64,000 bases of DNA from Roseburia hominis A2-183. GTDB taxonomy: Bacteria; Bacillota; Clostridia; Lachnospirales; Lachnospiraceae. Numbering within the stretch: position 1 is the first letter of the stretch; every line of letters starts with the position of its first letter. Under the pieces are notes generated by a model that was not told where the DNA came from, searched no databases, and saw nothing but the letters and a program-made list of their open reading frames with translations. Shown piece after piece: positions 56,788 through 64,000 of the stretch. The position numbers and the translations under genes are program-made. The stretch lies in contig NC_015977.1 in assembly GCF_000225345.1 (NCBI RefSeq), forward strand, positions 27,501 to 91,500. Direction: 5' to 3'.

Positions 56788-56862
56788 CTTACAGATATTT
56801 TACATATCCCTTCTAAATTTTACACAACGCACCCGAACAATTTTACAAACCTCCGATATGAT
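56788..56862 (+). promoter_or_regulatory. Pho-box-like promoter of the GDPD operon
   Basis: CTTACA (56788-56793), TTTACA (56799-56804), TTTACA (56819-56824) and TTTACA (56843-56848) stand before TATGAT (56857-56862). The first two are 11 bp apart. Repeats of TTHACA with 11-bp period are the known PhoP sites of Bacillus. The same repeat pattern precedes pstS. The inferred transcript start lies near 56869. Confidence 0.65.
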
Positions 56863-56895
56863 AGAAGAAATAAGAAGCTATCATATCGGAGGTTT
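56847..56895 (+). terminator. 18-bp perfect hairpin holding the GDPD ribosome binding site
   Basis: AAACCTCCGATATGATAG (56847-56864) pairs perfectly with CTATCATATCGGAGGTTT (56878-56895), with a 13-nt loop, followed by two more T. It can terminate read-through from the amidohydrolase gene. Its 3' arm contains GGAGG, the ribosome binding site for the start at 56904. Its 5' arm contains the -10 box of the candidate Pho promoter. Confidence 0.85.
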
Positions 56896-56903
56896 TTGTA
56901 TAC

Positions 56904-57704
56904 ATGGAAAAACAGACATTGGTATGGGCGCACCGCGGCGCAAGCGGCTACGCGCCTGAAAATACACTGGAGGCATTCCGGAAAGCGGTTGAGATGGGCG
57001 CGGACGGCGTGGAGCTGGATGTACAGCTCACAAAGGATGGAGAACTGGTTGTCATCCACGACGAGACGGTTGACCGTACCAGCGACGGCAGCGGCTGGGT
57101 CAAAGATTTTACATACGCGAGAATTTCCAGATTTAATTACAACCGGACGCATAAGGAAGGGTACGAGCGGGCGATGATCCCGACGCTTGAGGAAGTCTAT
57201 GAGCTGTTAAAGCCGACGGGACTTACGATCAATGTGGAATTGAAGACCGGCGTGGTCTTTTATCCGGAGATCGAAGAGCGCGTGCTTGACCTGACCGCCC
57301 GCATGGGACTGGAGGAGCGCGTGTGGTACTCGTCGTTTAACCACTACACGGTGCAGCGCATCAAGGAGCTGAATCCGCAGGCGAAGACCGGCATGCTCTA
57401 CTGTGACGGCATTGTCAATCCGGTCAGCTATGGCGCGCTTGTCGTGGGCGCAGACGCCATGCATCCGGCGCTCTACAATCTGCAGTATCCGAATTACATG
57501 GAAGACTGTAAGAAGCACGGAAAGCGCGTACACGTCTGGACGGTGAACGAGGAGCAGTACATGCGCATGGTGTGCGAGATGCAGGTGGACGCCATGATTA
57601 CGAATTATCCGGACGTGGGCAGGCGGATCGCTGCCGAGTATCTGGACGGAACGCTGACACCGGAGCTGGTGCGCGTGATAAAGAAGCAGGGGAAGCAGGG
57701 ATGA
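56904..57704 (+). CDS. glycerophosphodiester phosphodiesterase
   Basis: A 266-aa cytoplasmic phosphodiesterase (no signal peptide) that splits glycerophosphodiesters such as glycerophosphoethanolamine into glycerol 3-phosphate and an alcohol. The catalytic signature is complete: HRGASGYAPENTLEAF with His and Glu near residues 11-26, ELDVQLTKDGELVVIHDETVDR with Glu, Asp and His near 40-61, and NVELKT near 112. Its promoter carries Pho-box repeats, which fits phosphate scavenging. It overlaps the following hydrolase start by 4 nt. Confidence 0.93.
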   Translation: MEKQTLVWAHRGASGYAPENTLEAFRKAVEMGADGVELDVQLTKDGELVVIHDETVDRTSDGSGWVKDFTYARISRFNYNRTHKEGYERAMIPTLEEVYELLKPTGLTINVELKTGVVFYPEIEERVLDLTARMGLEERVWYSSFNHYTVQRIKELNPQAKTGMLYCDGIVNPVSYGALVVGADAMHPALYNLQYPNYMEDCKKHGKRVHVWTVNEEQYMRMVCEMQVDAMITNYPDVGRRIAAEYLDGTLTPELVRVIKKQGKQG

Positions 57705-58741
57705 TGCCGGAGGATAGAAGCTGTGCGAAAGAGGAGAAGACTGCTTATGCCGTCTGGATGGCGGAGACGGTAGAGCCTTATCTGAAAGAGCACGGCGAGA
57801 AGGGCTATCTTAAGATGGAAGATGGCATGTCGATCGCTTACCGGCGCTATTTTCTGCCGGATGCGGGGAAATGTGTTGTGATTTCCCACGGGTTTTGCGA
57901 ATTCGCGGAAAAATATAACGAAGTCGCATACCGTTTTCTGCAGGCGGGATACTCGGTCTATGTGCCGGAACACCGGGGACACGGGTATTCCGGGCGCGAG
58001 GTGGATGACCCGGAACTGGTGCATGTGCAAAGTTATGACTGCTATGCCGCAGATCTCGCGCGGTTTGTGGAGACGGTCGTAAGTCCCGGGGAGGAACACC
58101 GGATCGTGTTTGCACATTCGATGGGAGGCGCCATTGCAATCCTTGCACTGGAACGTTATCCGCAGTTGTTTGAGGCGGCAGTCCTCTCCGCGCCGATGTG
58201 TGCCATGCAGACCGGAAAATATCCGCGGTTTCTGGCAAAACTGCTGGCGGAGTTCTGCTGTCTGACCGGAAAAGGAAAATGCTTTGCCACACTGGCGGGA
58301 CAGCAGGGCTTTTCAGAGACGCCGCAGTTTGAGGGGAGCAGCTGCCTTTCAAAAGAGCGTTATGACTATATGTTTCAAAAGCGGCTCTTAGATGAACATT
58401 ACCGCACCTACGGCGGAAGTTATGCCTGGGTCCGCGCAGGGCTTCGCGCCAGCCGTAAGCTGATGCGGCGGGAGAATCTGGCAAAGATCAAGGTGCCGGT
58501 GCTGCTTTTTGCAGCAGGTCGTGACCACATGGTGGATAACGATGCGATCGCGCGGTTTGCGGAGGAGACGGAGCGGACAAAGCTTTTCTTTATGCCGGAT
58601 TCCAGACATGAGATTTTTAATGCGGATGAGCGGACGCGTGCGAAATATTATGATGAAATATTCCGCTTTATTAAGGAAGAAGAGGTAAAAGATTATGAAA
58701 ACGAAAATGAGCAGACTCGAAAAATTCTGGGTACTGTATGA
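57701..58741 (+). CDS. alpha/beta hydrolase, lysophospholipase/monoacylglycerol lipase-like
   Basis: A 346-aa serine hydrolase of the PldB/monoglyceride lipase group. It has SHGFCEFAEKY with the oxyanion hole near 64, EHRGHGYS near 92, the nucleophile elbow AHSMGG near 131-136, Asp in AAGRDHMVDND near 271 and His in DSRHEIFN near 301. It may deacylate lysophospholipids, giving glycerophosphodiesters for the enzyme encoded before it. It starts inside the stop of that gene (ATGA) and its own end overlaps the transporter gene by 47 nt. Confidence 0.85.
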   Translation: MMPEDRSCAKEEKTAYAVWMAETVEPYLKEHGEKGYLKMEDGMSIAYRRYFLPDAGKCVVISHGFCEFAEKYNEVAYRFLQAGYSVYVPEHRGHGYSGREVDDPELVHVQSYDCYAADLARFVETVVSPGEEHRIVFAHSMGGAIAILALERYPQLFEAAVLSAPMCAMQTGKYPRFLAKLLAEFCCLTGKGKCFATLAGQQGFSETPQFEGSSCLSKERYDYMFQKRLLDEHYRTYGGSYAWVRAGLRASRKLMRRENLAKIKVPVLLFAAGRDHMVDNDAIARFAEETERTKLFFMPDSRHEIFNADERTRAKYYDEIFRFIKEEEVKDYENENEQTRKILGTV

Positions 58742-59984
58742 TGTCGGAAATTCGGCGTTCACACTGCTGGTGTCGACGATTATACCGATCTATTACAAAA
58801 ACATGGCGTCTGCAAACGGCATCAGCGCATCGGACTCCACCGCATATCTAAGCTACGCCATCTCGATCTCCACGCTGATCGTGGCGGTTTTAGGACCGGT
58901 GCTTGGTGCGGTCGCCGACAATAAGAACCGCAAGAAGCCGCTGTTTACATTTTTCATGATGATGGGAGTGCTCGGCTGTGCGGCGCTTGCGATTCCAAGG
59001 ACCTGGATTCTGTTCCTTGCCATTTTCGTAATTGCAAAAGTCGGATTCTCCGGAAGTCTCATTTTCTACGATTCCATGCTTGTGGATGTCACGACGGATG
59101 AGCGGATGGATGAGGTGTCCTCCCAGGGCTATGCGTGGGGATACATCGGAAGCTGCGTGCCGTTTGTGGCGAGCCTCGGTCTGATCCTCGGCGCGGACGC
59201 GATCGGCATCTCCGGCACGGTTGCGATGATGATTGCATTTTTTATCAACGCGGCATGGTGGGTGGTTGTGACACTTCCGCTGCTGCGGAACTATCAACAG
59301 AAATACTATGTGGAAGCGGGCGGCACCAATGTGCGCGAGATCTTTTCCAGACTCGGCAAAGTCTTTGCGGAGATCCGGGATGACAAAAAGGTGCTGTGGT
59401 TTCTGGCAGCGTTTTTCTTCTATATTGATGGCGTGTATACCATCATCGAGATGGCGACTTCCTACGGAAAAGACGTCGGAATCAGCGACACCAGCCTTCT
59501 GATGGCATTGCTGCTCACGCAGGTCGTCGCATTCCCGTGCGCGATTCTGTTCGGAAAACTGACCCAGCGCTTTGCATCTTCAAAACTCATTTCGGTATGC
59601 ATCGGCGCTTACTTTGTGGTTGCAGTTTATGCACTCTGGCTGGATGCGGCGTGGAAATTCTGGATGATGGCAACGTTTGTCGGTGTATTTCAGGGAGCCA
59701 TCCAGGCGCTCTCCCGTTCCTACTATGCCAAGATCATCCCGAAGGAAAAGTCGACGGAGTATTTCGGCATCTTCGATATTTTTGGAAAAGGAGCTTCCTT
59801 TATGGGAACGATGCTGATGGGAATCACCACACAGCTGTTTGATACGTCAAGAGCCGGTGTGGCAGCGATCGCCGCCATGTTTGTTGTGGGATTTATCTGT
59901 TTCCAGATGCAGCGCCGGTGCATGGCAGGGGAGACGTCACAGAGCGGTGCGATGGGAGGCGCAGCGGGTTTTGCCAAAGAATGA
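58695..59984 (+). CDS. UMF1/Atg22-like MFS transporter
   Basis: A 429-aa membrane protein with twelve helices. The opening EKFWVLYDVGNSAFTLLV matches the UMF1 (Atg22-like) branch of the major facilitator superfamily. Other members move amino acids or unknown metabolites. Here it sits with a phosphodiesterase and a lipase, so import of glycerophosphodiesters or export of their products is possible. It starts behind AGAGG within the last 47 nt of the lipase gene, an unusually long overlap. The alarmone synthetase follows. Confidence 0.85.
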   Translation: MKTKMSRLEKFWVLYDVGNSAFTLLVSTIIPIYYKNMASANGISASDSTAYLSYAISISTLIVAVLGPVLGAVADNKNRKKPLFTFFMMMGVLGCAALAIPRTWILFLAIFVIAKVGFSGSLIFYDSMLVDVTTDERMDEVSSQGYAWGYIGSCVPFVASLGLILGADAIGISGTVAMMIAFFINAAWWVVVTLPLLRNYQQKYYVEAGGTNVREIFSRLGKVFAEIRDDKKVLWFLAAFFFYIDGVYTIIEMATSYGKDVGISDTSLLMALLLTQVVAFPCAILFGKLTQRFASSKLISVCIGAYFVVAVYALWLDAAWKFWMMATFVGVFQGAIQALSRSYYAKIIPKEKSTEYFGIFDIFGKGASFMGTMLMGITTQLFDTSRAGVAAIAAMFVVGFICFQMQRRCMAGETSQSGAMGGAAGFAKE

Positions 59985-60042
59985 TTCTAAAAAGAAAAAG
60001 AAGCGAATAGAAATAAAGGAAAAACAAAACGGAGAACAAAAA

Positions 60043-60666
60043 TTGCCGAATGAAGACCTGTTGAGTGAGAAACTGTTACAGCCGATGGTGCAGCTATCCT
60101 ATGCCGCCGCCATGGATCTCGTACAGGCACGATTAAGACTGATCAATGCTGACCTGACGGAACAATGCCACCGCCAGGTCATTCGCAATATGTCCTGCCG
60201 CATCAAGACGCCGGACAGCGTCATCAAAAAGCTCAAAAAGAAAGGGCGGGAAGTCTCCTTTGAGGAGGCGGTGCAGACACTCAATGACATCGCCGGCATC
60301 CGGGTCGTGTGCTTTTTCTGTGACGACATCTACCGGATAGCGGATGTCATCAAGAAGCAGAAGGATTTTCACATTATCAAAGAAAAGGATTATGTGAAAA
60401 ATCCCAAGAAGAGCGGCTATCAGAGTATTCATGTGATTGCGGGTGTTCCGGTGACGTACAATGACACGGTCACGGAGATCCGGGTGGAGATTCAGATCCG
60501 CTCGTTTGCGATGGATTACTGGGCAGAGCTGGACACGCAGATGTGTTATAAGAAAGATGCCGGCCAGATCGCCAATGTGGAGCGCGAGACGCGCGGCTAC
60601 TCGGACGTGATCGCAAAGGTGGACAATAAGATGTTAGAGCTGCGCCGGCAGATTGAAATGATGTGA
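60043..60666 (+). CDS. relQ: small alarmone synthetase, RelQ-like
   Basis: A 207-aa stand-alone (p)ppGpp synthetase. The RelA/SpoT synthetase domain has RIKTPDSVIKKLKKKG near 50, LNDIAGIRVVCFF near 77-89, KNPKKSGYQSIHV near 115-127 and RVEIQIRSFAMDYWAELD near 143-160. There is no hydrolase domain. TTG at 60043 was chosen as the start because GGAG stands 8 nt before it and no in-frame ATG or GTG has a good site. It follows the transporter after 58 bp and precedes the pst Pho boxes, linking nutrient stress signalling with phosphate genes. Confidence 0.88.
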   Translation: MPNEDLLSEKLLQPMVQLSYAAAMDLVQARLRLINADLTEQCHRQVIRNMSCRIKTPDSVIKKLKKKGREVSFEEAVQTLNDIAGIRVVCFFCDDIYRIADVIKKQKDFHIIKEKDYVKNPKKSGYQSIHVIAGVPVTYNDTVTEIRVEIQIRSFAMDYWAELDTQMCYKKDAGQIANVERETRGYSDVIAKVDNKMLELRRQIEMM

Positions 60667-60673
60667 CAGGATT

Positions 60674-60728
60674 TTTACACAGGTTTTACATAAGTGCTCT
60701 TCTGCATTTTACATTCCTCCCGTAAAGT
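60674..60728 (+). promoter_or_regulatory. Pho-box-like promoter of the pst operon
   Basis: TTTACA (60674-60679), TTTACA (60685-60690) and TTTACA (60708-60713) precede TAAAGT (60723-60728). The spacing is 11 bp and then 23 bp, on one face of the helix. This matches the PhoP-site design and resembles the site at 56788-56862. The pst operon is a classic Pho regulon member. Confidence 0.75.
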
Positions 60729-60802
60729 AAACCATGTTCTAAGAAACGAGGTAAAAGAAAAAACGGAGAAGAAATTCCGTAAAATTGAATGGAGGATTCA
60801 AA

Positions 60803-61771
60803 ATGAAGAAGAAAGTAATGTGTATGTTATTGACAGGTGTTATGGCAGCGAGCATGTTCGCAGGATGCGGCAGCAGTGATACAGCAGACACCACCACAGA
60901 TGCAGCAGCAACCACAGATGCAGCAACCACCGCAGACGCAGCAGATACCACAAGCGAAGCTGCACCGGCAGAGAATGCAGATTTCGATCATACATCAGCA
61001 ATCGCCGTATATTCCCGTGAGGATGGTTCCGGCACAAGAGGAGCATTCATCGAGCTGTTCGGTGTGGAAGAAAAAGATGAGAGCGGCGAGAAAGTGGATA
61101 ATACCACAGAGGAAGCGATCATCACCAACAGCACGGACGTTATGCTCACATCGGTAGCAGGTGATACCTACGCAATCGGTTATGTATCTCTCGGTTCCTT
61201 AAACGACACGGTAAAGGCAGTGAAGATCGACGGAGCAGAGGCTACCGTAGAGAACATCAAGAGCGGCACCTACAAGATCGCAAGACCGTTCAATATTGCA
61301 ACAAAGGGCGAGGTCAGCGAGGCTGCACAGGATTTCATCAACTACATCATGAGCGGTGACGGACAGAAAGTAATCTCCGACAACGGTTATATCGGAGATG
61401 ATTCCGCAGCAGCATTCGAGTCCAACGGAGCAGAAGGCAAAGTCGTAGTCGGCGGTTCCTCTTCCGTATCTCCGGTAATGGAGAAACTGATCGAGGCTTA
61501 CAAGGCAGTTAATGCAAACGTGGAGATCGAGCTTCAGACAAGTGATTCTACCACAGGTATGACCGGCGCAGCAGACGGCACACTTGACATCGGTATGGCT
61601 TCCCGCGAGTTAAAGGATTCCGAGACAGAGGAAGGACTTACCGCAACGAAGATCGCCATGGACGGTATCGCAGTGATCGTAAATCAGGAGAACCCGGTAG
61701 AGGATCTCTCCTCCGACACCGTAAAGGGTATCTTCACGGGCGAGACAACAACCTGGGATGCAGCAAACTAG
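60803..61771 (+). CDS. pstS: phosphate-binding lipoprotein PstS (permuted order)
   Basis: A 322-aa phosphate-binding protein. The signal peptide ends at the lipobox FAGC (Cys22) and is followed by a low-complexity Thr/Ala/Asp linker (about 25-58). The order of the two halves is unusual. The phosphate motif SREDGSGTRGAF comes first (near 71-82). The segment that is N-terminal in classical PstS, VVVGGSSSVSPVMEKL, comes second (near 216-231), and the protein ends at TTTWDAAN. The start at 60803 has GGAGG. It should deliver phosphate to PstC-PstA-PstB, encoded next. Confidence 0.92.
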   Translation: MKKKVMCMLLTGVMAASMFAGCGSSDTADTTTDAAATTDAATTADAADTTSEAAPAENADFDHTSAIAVYSREDGSGTRGAFIELFGVEEKDESGEKVDNTTEEAIITNSTDVMLTSVAGDTYAIGYVSLGSLNDTVKAVKIDGAEATVENIKSGTYKIARPFNIATKGEVSEAAQDFINYIMSGDGQKVISDNGYIGDDSAAAFESNGAEGKVVVGGSSSVSPVMEKLIEAYKAVNANVEIELQTSDSTTGMTGAADGTLDIGMASRELKDSETEEGLTATKIAMDGIAVIVNQENPVEDLSSDTVKGIFTGETTTWDAAN

Positions 61772-61801
61772 GACGGACAGCTGAAAATAGCATAGCAGGA
61801 C

Positions 61802-61835
61802 GGACCGGGGGAACAGAATGTTCTTCCGGTCCTTT
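61802..61835 (+). terminator. hairpin between pstS and pstC
   Basis: GGACCGG (61802-61808) pairs with CCGGTCC (61826-61832), extended by GAAC/GTTC inside, with TTTC after it. It may act as a partial terminator or stabiliser that raises pstS levels over pstCAB, as is usual for binding-protein genes. Confidence 0.7.
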
Positions 61836-61883
61836 CGTGGAACATACACGTTATTTAGGAAAAACCTGTAAATGGAGGCTCTG

Positions 61884-62735
61884 ATGAAAAAAAGAGAGAA
61901 GATCATGGAATATGTATTTCTGCTGGCTGCGGTCATCTCCATCGTGGCGGTGGCGCTGATCTGCATATTCCTGTTTGCAAACGGAATCCCGGCAATGAAG
62001 AAAATCGGATTTGTGGAATTCCTGACCGGAACCAAGTGGAAGCCGGGAAACAATAAATTCGGTATCTTCCCGATGATACTGGGAAGTATCTACGTCACCG
62101 GAGGCGCGCTGATCATCGGTGTGCCGGTCGGTGTGCTGACATCTATATTTATGGCAAGATTCTGTCCGGAAGGACTGTACAAGCTCTTAAAGCCGGTCGT
62201 GAACCTGCTCGCGGGCATTCCGTCTATCGTATACGGATTTTTCGGACTGGTTGTGCTCGTGCCGTTTATCCGGGAACATTTTAAGAACAGCAACGGACAG
62301 AGTATTCTCTGTGCGTCGATTCTTCTGGGAATCATGATCCTGCCGACCATCATCGGAGCGTCTGAACCGACGATCCGCGCGGTGGAGCAGAGTTACTACG
62401 AGGGAGCCCTGGCGCTCGGGGCAACGCATGAGCGAAGCGTTTTTACCGTCGTGGTACCGGCGGCAAAATCCGGCATTCTGGCGGCGGTCATCCTCGGCGT
62501 CGGACGTGCACTCGGAGAGACGATGGCAGTCATGATGGTTGTGGGCAACCAGCCGCGAGTACCAAACAGTATTCTGCAGGGCGTCCGCACACTGACGACG
62601 AACATTGTCATGGAGATGGGCTATGCGACGGATCTGCACCGGGAGGCGCTGATCGCCACCGGCGTGGTGCTGTTCGCGTTTATCCTGATTATCAATCTGT
62701 GCTTCTCGGCAATCAAGCGAAGCGGAAAGGAGTAG
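61884..62735 (+). CDS. pstC: phosphate ABC transporter permease PstC
   Basis: A 283-aa permease with six helices. It has LTGTKWKPGNNKFGIFPMILGS near the start and the permease loop EGALALGATHERSVFTVVVP near 175-194. The start at 61884 has GGAGG at 5 nt; an ATG 12 nt earlier is less likely. It forms the membrane channel with PstA, whose gene follows after 3 bp. Confidence 0.95.
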   Translation: MKKREKIMEYVFLLAAVISIVAVALICIFLFANGIPAMKKIGFVEFLTGTKWKPGNNKFGIFPMILGSIYVTGGALIIGVPVGVLTSIFMARFCPEGLYKLLKPVVNLLAGIPSIVYGFFGLVVLVPFIREHFKNSNGQSILCASILLGIMILPTIIGASEPTIRAVEQSYYEGALALGATHERSVFTVVVPAAKSGILAAVILGVGRALGETMAVMMVVGNQPRVPNSILQGVRTLTTNIVMEMGYATDLHREALIATGVVLFAFILIINLCFSAIKRSGKE

Positions 62736-62738
62736 GGG

Positions 62739-63617
62739 ATGGAGCAGATAAATCCAATTAACAAAGTAACATTGAAAGATAAAATGAAATCCTATACCAG
62801 ACATCCCGGCTCTTTGATCCTGCTGCTTCTGGTTCTGATTGCAGCCGCGCTCACGGTGGTGACGCTGCTTTTCCTGGTGGGCTACATTCTCATCAGCGGC
62901 ATTCCGTACTTAAAGCCGAGCCTGTTTGCGTTACATTATAATTCGGACAACGTGTCCATGCTCCCCGCCATCATCAACACGGTGGAGATGGTTGTGGTCT
63001 CGCTGCTGTTTTCCGTGCCATTTGGTGTGGGGGCGGCAATCTACATGATCGAATATGCCAGAAAGGGCAATAAATTCGTGGAGGTTGTTCGTCTGACTGC
63101 GGAGACGCTGACCGGTATTCCTTCCATTATCTATGGTCTGTTCGGTATGCTGTTTTTCAACATTGCACTACACTGGCGCTATTCCATGCTCTCCGGAGCG
63201 GCGACGCTCGCCATCATGGTGCTGCCGACGATTATGAGAACCACGGAGGAGGCGCTTTTATGTGTGCCGGATTCCTACAGAGAGGGAAGCTTCGGACTGG
63301 GCGCCGGAAAACTGCGGACAATTTTTAAGATTGTGCTTCCGGCAGCAATCCCGGGAATTCTATCCGGTATTATTCTCTCGATTGGACGTATCGTCGGAGA
63401 GACCGCAGCGCTCATCTACACGGCGGGTACCGTGACCGGTGTGGCGGGACTTATGGATTCCGGGCGTACGCTCGCCATCCATATGTATGTGCTTTCTAAT
63501 GAAGGTTTACATAAAAATGAAGCAAATGCGACTGCAGTGGTGCTGCTTGTCATTGTCCTTCTGATAAATGGAGTCTCATCCTTGATCGCGAAGCGGTTTG
63601 AGGCAGTGAAAGAATAG
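62739..63617 (+). CDS. pstA: phosphate ABC transporter permease PstA
   Basis: A 292-aa permease with six helices. It has [17 protein letters not shown] near 124-140 and the permease loop [21 protein letters not shown] near 184. It has the usual PstA length and order. AAGGAG precedes the start; pstB follows after 25 bp. Confidence 0.95.
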   Translation: MEQINPINKVTLKDKMKSYTRHPGSLILLLLVLIAAALTVVTLLFLVGYILISGIPYLKPSLFALHYNSDNVSMLPAIINTVEMVVVSLLFSVPFGVGAAIYMIEYARKGNKFVEVVRLTAETLTGIPSIIYGLFGMLFFNIALHWRYSMLSGAATLAIMVLPTIMRTTEEALLCVPDSYREGSFGLGAGKLRTIFKIVLPAAIPGILSGIILSIGRIVGETAALIYTAGTVTGVAGLMDSGRTLAIHMYVLSNEGLHKNEANATAVVLLVIVLLINGVSSLIAKRFEAVKE

Positions 63618-63642
63618 CGCGAAGCGCGGAAATGAGGAAAAC

Positions 63643-64000
63643 ATGGGAGAAAAGTTTAATATATCGAATCTGAATCTGTATTACGGCGATTTCCACGCGC
63701 TCAAGGACGTGGATCTGTCCATTAACGAAAAAGAAATTACCGCATTTATCGGTCCGTCCGGCTGTGGAAAATCCACCTTTTTAAAATGCTTAAACCGCAT
63801 GAACGACCTGGTACAGGGATGTAAGATCACAGGACAGGTGCTGCTCGACGGGGAAGACATCTACAGCGGCATGGACGTGAACCTGCTGCGCAAGCGTGTC
63901 GGCATGGTATTCCAGAAGCCGAATCCGTTCCCGATGAGCATTTATGACAACATCGCATACGGACCGCGCACGCACGGCATCCGCTCCAAGGCAAAACTGG
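63643..64000 (+). CDS. pstB: phosphate ABC transporter ATPase PstB, partial
   Basis: The first 119 codons of PstB, cut by the window end. The reading frame starts Met-Gly-Glu-Lys behind GAGGAAAAC and has [14 protein letters not shown], Walker [10 protein letters not shown] near 38-46, the PstB-typical KCLNRMNDL and the Q-loop region [11 protein letters not shown] near 90. It powers the PstC-PstA channel. The signature and Walker B motifs lie outside the window. Confidence 0.95.
   Translation, partial: MGEKFNISNLNLYYGDFHALKDVDLSINEKEITAFIGPSGCGKSTFLKCLNRMNDLVQGCKITGQVLLDGEDIYSGMDVNLLRKRVGMVFQKPNPFPMSIYDNIAYGPRTHGIRSKAKL

Overview
The window looks like a chromosomal segment of a gut Lachnospiraceae-type Firmicute (Clostridia). 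This is inferred from gene content, Gram-positive ribosome binding sites and SigA-type promoters, a tyrosine T-box, a CotF-like spore coat protein, many lipoproteins and MATE/ABC exporters, and a fused 2-oxoacid:ferredoxin oxidoreductase. No species call is possible from sequence alone.

Layout. 1-3053: end of a 16S-23S spacer and a complete 23S rRNA, with no 5S gene directly behind it. 3.1-9.6 kb: tRNA-Asn, two identical tRNA-Cys genes, ftsH, a CPBP membrane protease behind a strong promoter with two palindromic operators, a lipoprotein, a membrane diguanylate cyclase and an esterase-like hydrolase. 9.6-11.4 kb: a long structured leader with a 26-codon ORF, then the magnesium transporter mgtE. 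11.4-16.5 kb (minus): a four-gene operon with a VTC-type polyphosphate polymerase, DUF4956 membrane protein, a lamin-tail/CotH protein that appears to have lost kinase residues, and an apparently intact CotH kinase. 16.5-18.2 kb: tyrS under a T-box. 18.3-19.3 kb: CotF-like protein and a transposase remnant. 19.3-25.4 kb: LacI regulator, maltodextrin-type ABC importer and GH13 enzyme. 25.5-43.6 kb: a mixed accessory stretch with a DUF362 protein, MATE pumps, a two-component system with its FtsX-type ABC exporter, acetyltransferase, AraC and XRE regulators, an erythromycin-esterase family protein and a LprI lipoprotein, plus small gene remnants.

43.8-47.3 kb (minus): a two-gene ferredoxin oxidoreductase with fused alpha-beta and fused gamma-delta subunits. 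47.5-49.6 kb: a frameshifted anion permease and a DMT exporter. 49.6-56.8 kb: ethanolamine utilisation without any microcompartment gene (eutA, eutB, eutC, an APC permease and a YtcJ-type amidohydrolase) behind a terminator-containing leader. 56.8-60.7 kb: glycerophosphodiester phosphodiesterase, lysophospholipase-like hydrolase, UMF1-type transporter and a small alarmone synthetase. 60.7-64.0 kb: pstS-pstC-pstA-pstB, with pstB cut by the window end.

How it may fit together. TTTACA repeats in Pho-box spacing precede both the phosphodiesterase operon and pstS, so the two operons may form one phosphate-starvation response. The phosphodiesterase and lipase could also release ethanolamine headgroups for the adjacent eut genes. 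The strongest candidates for something undescribed are the CotH/DUF4956/VTC operon with its degenerate second CotH, the mgtE leader, the 18-bp hairpin that overlaps the phosphodiesterase promoter and ribosome binding site, and a PstS whose two halves are in permuted order.
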